DNA of 64,000 bases, from assembly GCA_951804985.1 (NCBI GenBank), contig OX638133.1, positions 29,046,963-29,110,962 of the forward strand, given 5' to 3'. The position numbers were made by a program, and so were the translations under genes. Shown here one piece after another: positions 24,201 through 36,200 of the stretch. The notes under the pieces were generated by a model, which saw nothing but the letters and a program-made list of their open reading frames with translations, was not told where the DNA came from and did not search any database. Each line of letters opens with the position of its first letter. The stretch's first letter is position 1. This DNA comes from Dryomyza anilis (taxonomy: Eukaryota; Arthropoda; Insecta; Diptera; Dryomyzidae).

Positions 24201-27200
24201 CAGAATTTGAGGCCAACGAGGCGAGTGAAGATGACGAAAATACGATAAGTCAGCAGGAAGCCGAAGAGAAAGATTTAGATCACAAAAAGGAGCTGGATGA
24301 ACTTGAGGTTGGTTTTACTTAAATTCATGATAAATTCAAAAAACTTTAATTAAATAGAAAATATATTTTTTTGTAATGATGATAAATTGTCACTGAACGG
24401 TTGATGTCGTCTATTTTTGAAGGCATCAATCTCTTATAGGATGTTCGCATTTGCGAGGCATTTGTCTGAACTATTTGCATAATCTGTACAATGTATACAT
24501 CTTATCTTTTTGAGTGAACGTTACTAAACATGATTTTTTTTATTACATTTTAGGCCGATAATGATTTGACTGTCGAACAGTTGATGGCAAAATATAAAGC
24601 GAAAGCAGCAGCGCCCTCCACATCTAAATCTTCGAAAATGGATGTCGACTCTGATGATGATGACGACGAACGGCAGACAGCAATCGATTCGGATGACGAC
24701 TCTAGCGCCAAAGACTCTGAAGACAACTCCGACGATGAGACGGCAGATGAAACTGTTGTTTCTTCCGATTCAGACGAACAGGACAATGAGGATGAAGGGC
24801 TCAAGACTTTGTTGGAAGATGTGAGTAAATCTTTATTTTATTTATTGAAGATAAATTTGGTTATGAATTTATTAAATATATTAAAAGCTTTTTTAATAAT
24901 ATCTACGTTTTTATTTCATTCTTTTCATGATTTCATTACTTCATGTTTTCATTACTTCATTTTTCATTCCTCAATTCATTATGTTATAAATTTATGAAAC
25001 TATAAATAACATTTATAATTAGTTTTTCAAATATTTCTGTAATGATGATAAATTGTCACTGAACGGTTGATGTCGTCTATTTTTGAGGACATCGATCTTT
25101 AACAGGATGTTCGCATTTGCGAGGCATTTGTCTGAACTATTGCATACAATATTAAATAATAATAATGCAAAATAATATAATTTTTATTAATAAAAATTAT
25201 TTTATGCTTCCCCAGAACGATGGCAACAACAAGGACGACATTATCAAAGATGCCGCTGCGCTTGCCGAGAGCATACAGCCCAAGGGCAACACACTCTCCT
25301 CCACCAATGTGGTGACACCTGTGCCATTTCTGCTCAAACACACATTGCGCGAATATCAACACATTGGACTCGACTGGTTGGTCACCATGCACGATCGTAA
25401 ATTGAACGGCATCCTCGCCGATGAAATGGGTCTGGGCAAAACAATACAAACAATTGCATTGTTGGCACACTTGGCCTGTGTCAAAGGCAACTGGGGACCA
25501 CATTTGATTGTGGTGCCATCATCGGTGATGCTTAACTGGGAGATGGAATTTAAAAAATGGTGTCCGGGCTTTAAGATTCTCACCTATTATGGTACGCAAA
25601 AGGAGCGCAAACTGAAACGTGTCGGCTGGACAAAACCAAATGCGTTTCATGTCTGCATTACGTCGTACAAGTTGGTTGTGCAGGATCAGCAGAGTTTTCG
25701 ACGTAAAAAATGGAAGTATCTCATACTGGACGAGGCGCAAAACATTAAAAACTTTAAGTCACAACGTTGGCAACTGCTGTTGAATTTCTCCACCGAACGG
25801 TAAGTGAATTATTGTAATATTTCACACTGCGCTTTTCTATAATATGTGTGTGTGTAAATAAATAATTAGTAATGCGTCAAAATCAGTGCTCATGCGTATG
25901 CTTTGGCTATTAGTATGAGAACTACGCTATGACGCAGAAATTAACTCGAGATAATGTCACTCACCTCAAATTAAGAACAATAATTTTTTTGTTTTATTGT
26001 TTGTGACATTGTTTTGATACAAAAATTACACTTAAATAAAGGGAATGTTATAGCTTTTGAACAAGTATCGATCGGTGCATCATCTAATGAATTCGAATAC
26101 CATGTTCTACATTAGTTTAGCAGTACTTGATACTTTAGTTCTTTATATCTTTAGTATTTTTTTTTTTTTTTTTAGTATGTTGTAGTTTAGTTCTTCAGTA
26201 CTTCGCACTTTAGTTCTTCAGTGCTTTAGTTCTTGAGTACTTTGTACTTTAGTTCTTGAGTACTTTAAGTATTTTGTACATTAGTTCATCAGTACTATGT
26301 TCTTAGTACTTTGTACATTAGTTCTTCAGTACATTGTACTTTAGTTCTTCGGTACTTTGTACATTAGTTCATCAGTACTATGTTCTTTAGTTCTTCAGTA
26401 TTTTGTACTTTAGTTCTTCGGTTCTTTGTACTTTAGTTCCTCAGTACTTTGTACTTTAGTTCTTCATTACGTTGCACATTTGTATTTACACAGTACAGAA
26501 AAACTGTATTTGCACTTCAATATTTTGTTTTTGAGTTCAACTATAGGTTCTCTATCTTAAAAAGCACTTTCCTGACCTTACACTTGGCTCGAAAATCGTA
26601 AATGGATGCTATAAGAATTTTTTGTACGAATGCAAAGTGTTTGTTTTATGATAAACTCACACGATTATTTTGAACACAAAACCTAAAATGTTATATTCAA
26701 CTTTATACGTCCTTCCGCAATTATTTTGAGTATTATTTGATGTATTCTGTGATTGTTTTAAACAAATGGACGTTAGATTGAAATCGCAATATTGCCAATA
26801 GAGTGTCTACCATCAAGAGACTGACTCTTTCTAGATTATTGCGCACATTTCTTAAAGAAACCTTTTGTAAATTAAAAAAGAATCTCCAAAGCCACACCGT
26901 GTCACGTTAAAAACCGCAAGTTATCGGACTAGCGTCGCTTTCTATCTTTGCGAAAGGTGTAAAAGATTTTTACTAAACAATAGGTTATAGATTATTAATT
27001 ATAATAGTCATTGTTATCCATATTATCAATAGAACTAAAATTTTCATTTGCGCATCTTAAAAAGCACTTTCCTGACCTTACACTTGGCTCGAAAATCGTA
27101 AATGGATGCTATACAAACTATTTATTCGAATGCAAAGTGTTTGTTTTATGATAAACTCACACGATTACTTTGAATACAAAATTTAAACATCTGTAAAACT

Positions 27201-30200
27201 TTTTAGACGTCTTTCCAATCTTCACCAATACTTTTAAATGTGTTTTTTGAATGTTTTATAAAAAAAGAACGTCAGATTGAAACTGTGACAATATTGCCAA
27301 TAGAGTGTCTACAATCCAGAGACTAACTCTTTCTAGATTATTGTGTACATTTCTGAAAGAAAACCCTCTTTTTAAATCGATATAGAAAATGCAAGGGCAC
27401 TCTGTGTCACAATGATTACCACATGTGAAAACAATTTGTAACCTTGCTATAGAAATTTAAAAACTTTTCCGCACTAGCGTTGCTTGCATTTATGGCTTTG
27501 CTATAGGAGAAAAGTTGAACACTCAAAAATATTTTATAAAGTACTGCGTTGAATTTTAAATATTAACCATATTAAAGGGAACTAATTGAACTTGAATTTA
27601 AGCATCTTAAAAAGCACTTTCCTGACCTCACACTTGGCTCGAAAATCGTAAATGGATGCTATAAGAATTATTTGTACGAATGCAAAGTGTTTGTTTTATG
27701 ATAAACTCACACGATTACTTTGAACACAAAACCTAAAATATTATATTCAACTTTTTATGTCCTTCCGCAATTATTTTGAGTATTATTTGATGTATTCTGT
27801 GATTGTTTTATACAAATGGACGTCAGAATAAAATCGCAATATTGCCAATAGAGTGTCTACAATTCAGAGACTGACTCTTTCTAGATTATTGTGAACATTT
27901 ATGAAAGAAACCTTTTATAAATTAAAATAAATTATGCATGATGATTTTGAACTTTTGTTTTTTGTACTTTTGTATAATGTACTTTTTTCTTTTGTAGTTT
28001 TATATTTTAGTACTTTGTACTTTATACTCTGTGCATTACAAGAATACTGAGACAATTCTTTTGGTGATTCGATTATGTTTAAGCCCATGTATCACAGAAA
28101 TGACTTCTTTGAAGTGATGCTCTTTTGTACTGTATTTTAATATTTATATTCTTTAAACTGTATTTATATAAAAGCTGCACCAAAATCAGTGATTATTCGC
28201 TTGCAAAACTAGAATAATAACTACGCTATGGTGCACAAAGTAACTCACTATACTGTCACTCACACAACAAGAACATTAAATCATCTCTTTTAATGTTTGT
28301 GGCATTGTAATGAGACAATGAAACTGTTTTACTTTAAACCATTTACATTATTTTAAAGACTGTCAAAAAATCTTTTATATATTTCATAATTTTTAATATA
28401 ATTTTATGTTTGTTTAATTTTCAGTCGTTTACTGCTCACCGGCACACCGCTGCAAAATGATTTAATGGAATTGTGGTCGCTGATGCACTTTCTCATGCCT
28501 TATGTATTCTCCTCACATCGCGAGTTTAAGGAGTGGTTTTCGAATCCAATGACTGGCATGATTGAGGGCAACATGGAGTACAATGAGTCGCTTATCAATC
28601 GGCTACACAAGGTCTGTACATTGTACGTAATGTAGAAACTTTCTTCTTTTTTTCTTTTATTATTTGTTTGTACGTATATCTATTGACTTTTTATTATGCA
28701 TCTTAAAAAGCACTTTCCTGATCTCACACTTGACTGGAAAATCGTAAATGGATGCTATACGAAAACTAAAATTGTACGAATGCAAAGTGTTTGTTTTATG
28801 ATAAACTCACACGATTACTTTGAACACAAAACCTAAAATGTTATATTCAACTTTTTACTACGTCCTTCCGCAATCATTTCGATAACTATTTGATGTATTC
28901 TGTGATTGTTTTATAAAAAAGGACGTTAGATTAACATCCACAATATTGCCAATAGAGTGTCTACAATTCAGAGACTGACTCTTTCTAGATTATTGTGTAC
29001 ATTTGTTAAGGCAAAACCTTTAAACATCGAAATATAATATGCAAGGGCACTCTGTGTCACAATGATTACCACATGTGAAAACAATTTGTAACCTTGCTAT
29101 AAAAATGTTAACACTTTTCCGCACTAGTGTTGCTTGCTTTTATAGCTTTACTAAAGGAGAAAAGTTTTACACGAAAACTATTTTATAGATTAGTGCTTTT
29201 AATTTTAATTATTAAACATATTATTGAACTTGAATTTGCGCATCTTAAAAAGCACTTTCCTGACCTCACACTTGGCTCGAAAATCGTAAATGGATGCTAT
29301 ATAAAAACTAAAATTATACGAATGCAAAGTGTTTGTTTTATGATAAACTCACACGATTACTTTGAATACAAAATTTCAGAAAAGTTATTATCATTTTCAG
29401 ACGTCTTTCCGGTGCTTTTTGAATTCTTTTCAATGTTTTCTCAAATGTTTTATAAAAAAAAGAACGTCAGATCGAAACTGTGACAATATTACCACATCCA
29501 GAGACTGTCTTCAATTCAGAGACTGTCTTTTTCTTAGATTATTGTGCACATTTGTTAAATCGAAACCTTTTTAAAAGGATATACAATATGCAAGGGCACT
29601 CTGTGTCACATTGAACTCCTTAAGTAGAAACAATTTGTAACCTTGCTATAGAAATTTTAAAACTATTCAGCACTAGCAATGCTTATCACATATCTTTGTT
29701 TTATGAAAAGTTTTACAATACTAAATATTTTCTAAATTCTAATTATGGCATCTTAAAAAGCACTTTCTTGACCACACTTTTGGCCTGAAAATCGTACATG
29801 GATGCTAGAAAAAAATATAGGCAACTGCAAAGTGCTTTCTGCGCGTAGAAAATCACGATACTGTTGGCTACAATTTTTTTAAATTTTATATATAATTTGA
29901 ATTATACAATATGTTACTATATAGTTTTTCTATTACTAGTTATAATGCATGACATTTAAATTATTATAAATTAATTCACTCAAATTAAACATTGTTTGTA
30001 TTTTATAAATTGCAGGTCATACGTCCATTCCTATTGCGTCGGCTGAAGAAAGAGGTGGAAAAGCAAATGCCCAAGAAATACGAACATGTTGTCATGTGTC
30101 GTCTGTCCAATCGTCAGCGATATCTGTACGACGACTTTATGAGTCGCGCAAAGTGAGTTTTGTAAAAACCGCCATTAAATTTTTAATTTCTTTTTATATA

Positions 30201-33200
30201 TTTAAGCAATTTTAATAAAATTTAAATATTTTTTTTCTTCTCTCGCACTTTAGAACAAAGGAAACTTTACAGACTGGTAATCTGTTGAGTGTCATCAATG
30301 TGCTGATGCAATTGCGGAAGGTGTGCAATCATCCAAATATGTTTGAGGTGCGACCAACCATATCGCCATTCCAAATGGAAGCAATTTCCTATCATACCGC
30401 GTATTTAGTCTGTGATCTAATGGAGTACGATCCATTTGTGGTGAGTTTCTTTTAGTTTTTCTTTTAGTTTTGCTATTTCTACTTTCATTTAAAACATTTT
30501 TAAACTGATGATAAAATGTCACTGAATGGTTTCTTAATTCTATCTTTGAGTTAATTGACCTTTAATGGATGTTCGCTTATTGCGAGGCATTTGTCTGATT
30601 AAATGTTTGAACATTTAAATGTAGAACTATTTAGTTTTTGTTTTTCGATAACTTTGAGTAGTTATTGGTTTTCTTTAATATATACTAACTAAATCTAATT
30701 TTTTCCCTCTTTTTACTATTTTTGTCTTCTATATCTATTTAACTATTTATTTATTTTTCATTTATTTGTTTATTATATATTATTATGTGTCAAACAATTA
30801 CATTTGTTAATTCAGAGTTCGGTTAACTCCATAAATGAATATTCACAATGCTTTCACAGACACGATTAAACTTGATGAATAATAATACAATTAACACTTT
30901 TTGCAATCCAATATTTTAAATATAATGTTCGTATTAATCAAATCAAGTATCTTTTTCAAGCAAGTTTAAACCTTGCTAGTTCAAAAGTTTACTATACAAA
31001 AAAATGTATGTCACATCCTTAAAATATATCTGAAAGTTTCTGCTAAAAGTTACAGTATTTCTGAATGTTACAGGGACAACGGCAACGTATGACACATTTT
31101 TATTCTGCGCTTAACCAAAATCGATTGTTTCCGTTTTAAAGTTACAACTAATGCTTTTCTAAGTTTTTCTTTTCATAAATATTTCAAACACTTTGTATTT
31201 AATTTTACCAAAACACTATTACTACCTCCACTTGAGGTTATTTTATTTGTTTAACTCCCTTAATACAACCAGAAAAATGGTATCAACATCTTTTTTGTAT
31301 TATTCAAGAAAATATCTACTTGTATTAAACATGTATTATATTTATTTCATACGTTTTATTTATCCTTATATATTATATAAAACTATTCAGAATGAAAAAT
31401 AAAAGAATTTTATGTTGACGTTTACAAGCTTGATGCTAAACTGAGACCACCGATCCTACCGACTTCGCCACTAATCCTTTCCTAAGTTTTTCTTTTCATA
31501 AATATTTCAAACACTTTGTATTAATTTTACTGAAACACTATTACTACCTCCACTTGAGGTTGTTTTTTTTTGTTTAACTCCCTTAATACAACCAGAAAAA
31601 TGGTATCAACATCTTTTTTGTATTATTCAAGAAAATATCTACTTGTATTAAACATGTATTACATTTATTTCATACGTTTTATTTATCCTTATATATTATA
31701 TAAAACTATTCAGAATGAAAAATAAAAGAATTTTATGTTGACGTTTACAAGCTTGATGCTAAACTGAGACCACCGATCCTACCGACTTCGCCACTAATCC
31801 TTTCCTAAGTTTTTCTTTTCATAAATATTTCAAACACTTTGTATTAATTTTACTAAAACACTAGTACTACCTCCACTTGAGGTTGTTTTTTTGTTTAACT
31901 GCCTTAATACAACCAGAAAGATGGTATACAACATCTTTTTTGTATTATTCAAGAAAATATCTACTTGTATTAAACATGTATTACATGTATTTAATACGTT
32001 TTATTTACTTATATATTATATAAAACTATTCAGAATGAAAAATAAAAGAATTTTATGTTGACGTTTACAAGCTTGATGCTAAACTGAGACCGCCGATCCT
32101 ACCGACTGCGCCACTTTTGTTGTATCAAATAAAAACTATTTTTCGTATTTCTTTTGACTGCTCTGTATATTTATCAATTCCAGACTGGCTTAAAAATTAA
32201 TTTAAAAGTAGCTTAAATAATTTTCTTATTCTATATTAGTGACATATATTGCCTACAAGCAAACGATTGAAAGTGCATGATGGTGATTTGCAATTGTGCA
32301 CTTACTTTTTTTATTGTGTAATTATATTTTATTATTTTAAATGGTTCATTAAACCATTGCAACATATGACCCACCCACACAGTTCTCGATTTGCATTAAA
32401 AGTTTAGTACAATTGGAGAACTTTTATTATTGTTTAAATAGTATTGGGTGTTTTTAGGAGGGACTGTACTATAACTATACATCTCAATTTTTACTAGTTT
32501 TGACACACCTTACAATGGAATCGCACACATTGTGGTGAATATCTATTTTCCCTACTCTGATTTGTAATGTTTAGTTTAGTATTTTGGGTAGGGTGACCAG
32601 CATTACTACTCACTAGATTTACCTGATTGCTTAAATTAGAACACTTTGTGATTTAAATGAGAGAACACTTTATTTGTACTACCTTTACATGAGGTGACTT
32701 TTAGCTACACTCTTTTACATTAGTTGCCAGTTTCACTTAAATTCTATTTTCACTATGTTCTAGTAAGTTTTTAATTTATGTAGAGCAACATCCAAAATTG
32801 TGTGAATAGTGAATATCCATAAGAAAAAGAAAAATATGTCAGTATTATACACAACAAAAAGACGCATTTTTATTCTGCGCTCAACCAAAATCGATTTTTT
32901 CCTTTTTAGAGTTACAACTAATACTAAATCCTACTTAAATTTTTGTTTTCAGATTTATTTGAAAAACTTTTTATTTAATTTTACTCAAAAACACTTTAAT
33001 TACCTCCACTTGAGGTGGTTACTCTTTTTGAACTCACTTTATACAACCAGAAAGATGATATTTAACATCTATTTTGTAAATTTCAAGTAAATGTCCACTT
33101 GTATTAAACATGTAACATGTACGTTTTTTTTTTTTTTTTTAGTTAATCGAGTTTTAGCTAATACAGCTAGCTTGCACTTTCAAAGCATAAATTTATTTCA

Positions 33201-36200
33201 GTTGACATTTGAGTTGACTTTTTGACAGATTTACATTAAAATGTGTGCAATATTATAATTTGTTCTACTATATGGATGATAGACATATAGATATCAATTT
33301 CAATATCCATTTTAGAGGGAGCAACGTGCATCAAGGCAACAGTTTCATCCTTACACCATTGTTGAATAAATTATTTTTCTCAATCTACAACACTTCTACT
33401 TTATTTCTAAAATTTATTTCAAAAGTTGGTTTTTCCTTATATCCTTGTGTATTAATTGTAAATTTATCAGTTTTAAATAAATTGAAAACATTTAAATCTT
33501 CATGTTTAATGCATTTACTGCAACTAGCAGGTTTGACATCCTCCATCACATATAACATTTTTGAATATTTTCTTTAACATTTAACACTTACAAGTCAAGT
33601 ACATTTGTCAAGTTTAAAAATAAATTATGTCCAGTTAACACAACATTAAACAATTAAATACAAAGCATTGTCAAGAATTTTGTTTTTTTTTTTTTATTTT
33701 ATTAGCTTTCAAGCGTTTAATATATTTTTATTTAATAATATATAATGTTCACATATTGTCCACTTGGGACACGGGTGACTTCACTTGTTGTTGCTGCTAG
33801 CTGGAGCTGCTTTCGATGTTGAAACAATTTAAAGCTGCTTGTCTTTTCAAGACAATGTAAAAGTTCAATAAAAACTCGTGCTTGTTTTATGTTCAAGTTC
33901 AAACGTTATAATATTAATTTTAGGTTTAAATTTTAAGTAATTCTACGTCATTCTGCTGCAGATGTTAAAAGTGAAATGTCCATCGCACCACGAGGCAAAT
34001 GTCACCTTTTACGTTTGTTCTTTCGCTCATCTATGCGAGTGTATGCGTGCACCTGTCATGCGTTGGAGACTTTTGGTGCAGAGTTGCCAACTGCTCTAAC
34101 GCCTTATGTTGTTATAATGCGGCGATCACATGATGATATTTTTACGTTTACGTTCGCGGCGCGAACACATATTATATCAAAAACCGCAGAAGACAATTTA
34201 TTATTTTCCTTTTTTAATATTACCAAGAAAAACCGCAGAGGATAATTTATTATTTTCCCAAGCACTGAAAAATTGACCTTGTGATTAACACAGTGTGACA
34301 CACATACACTACAACATAAAAAGTATGCGTAATATATTTGACGATTAAGTCAGTGACAGTTTATCTTTGGAGTCCTTACTATTTAATTAAGATTATATCA
34401 CTAATAAGTACTCTTAATATAACATATAAATAAATCTGAATATTACATTTTTCCATATGTATAAATATGTCAAACTAAAGTATGAATTAGTTGACTTTTA
34501 AGTGTATATGGAATAGCTCCTTTTGCAAAATATTAGCGTGTTCTTTGAGCGATAAAATTATCATCTTTTAATTATATGTACGTGAAGATGTAAAATGTTG
34601 TTGCTTCATTATGCTACAATAGTCACAATTTTGATGATTTGTAAAACTTCTACATCCATATTTATAGTGTGGAGTCCTTAATATTTAATTAAGATTATAT
34701 CACTAATAAGTACTCTTAATATACCATATAAATATATCTGAATATTACATTTTACCATATGTATAAATATGTCAAACTAAAATATGATTTAGTTGACTTG
34801 TAAGTGTATATGGAATAGCTCCTTTTACAAAATATTAGCGTGTTCTTTGAGCGATAAAATTGTCATTTTTTAATTATATGTACGTAAAGATGTAAAATGT
34901 TGTTGCTTCATTATGCTACAATAGTCACAATTTTGATGATTTGTAAAACTTCTATATCCATATTTATAGTGTGGAGTCCGTAATATTTAATTAACATTAT
35001 ACCACTAATAAGTACTCTTAATATAACATATAAATAAATCTGAATATTACATTTTTCCATATGTACAAATATGTCAAACTAAAATATGATTTAGTTGACT
35101 TGTAAGTGTATATGGAATAGCTCCTTTTACCAAATATTAGCGTGTTCTTTGAGCGATTTTAATTATATGTACGTGAAGATGTAAAATGTTGTTGCTTCAT
35201 TATGCTACAAAAGTGACAATTTTGATGATTTGTAAAACTTCTACATCCATATTTATAGTGTAGCTACACTATTAATTAAACATGTTATTGATGTCCAATG
35301 GTTGTATTTCCTCCTTCCATAACTCTCACATGTTGTTTTATCATTCCGTCATATTTCATTATATCACATTATCATTTCAGACCTTTTCCCAACAAAATTA
35401 AACGACCTTTTTTGACAATTAAACATAGTGTCTTCAGGGTCGATTTTTGTCTTTTTTTGTGAATTTCGTGTTTCTATTCGTTGAAATGCTGAATTATTAT
35501 TAAGATATTTGTGCCTAAACCTATATTAAAAACATAGCAATTTCCAACTGATGCCAACTGTTTTCATTCCTGTTAAATACTTGCTCAAGTTATTTCTTAT
35601 ATATTACATTTTTTATTACAGAGACATATATGTTCCAAGTTTAATTCAGGTCCAATTTACAACTGCTCTAATTCTTCAATTTGTAAAATTTAAAAAAACA
35701 AATAATATTTTTAATAAAGCTCCAATAGCTGTGTACCACCACTCTGTATCACGTGAAGACGAAACGTAATAGTAGTATTTGTAATGTTCGATGAAAGTTT
35801 ATTATTTATTAATATTTATTTAATTTAATTTTCATGCCATCTATAAAAAATTTAAATAACTTTGAACACAATTTAACTAACACACTCCAGATAAAACTGT
35901 ATACCACAAATCGAAGCACACATTGCATATTAATCAATCTTATGTTATCGTCGGTCGCACCCACCTAAAATTGATAATAACACGGGAAGATGTTCAATAC
36001 GTAGTCTATAAATAATTGAATGGACATCGACTTGTAAATTAAATACATTTTAGGCTAGAGGCATGCGTCACGAGTCTTAAAGTTTATGCTTTGTGCGAAG
36101 ATTCCATATATAATTAAATCATACTTATAAAATAATAAATTATTCAATTAAACAAGTGTTTCAGAGTTCCGTATCTGTCTGCAATTAATATAACAATGAT

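Noticed and set aside
29127..29574. ORFs across the third H/ACA cluster
   Set aside because: They run through snoRNA-like modules C8-B9 and have no protein features.
33976..34245. 89-codon ORF with Cys residues ([15 protein letters not shown])
   Set aside because: Composition is ordinary for intron DNA; no homologue recognised. The slightly GC-rich patch may be an old transposon end, but no termini were found.
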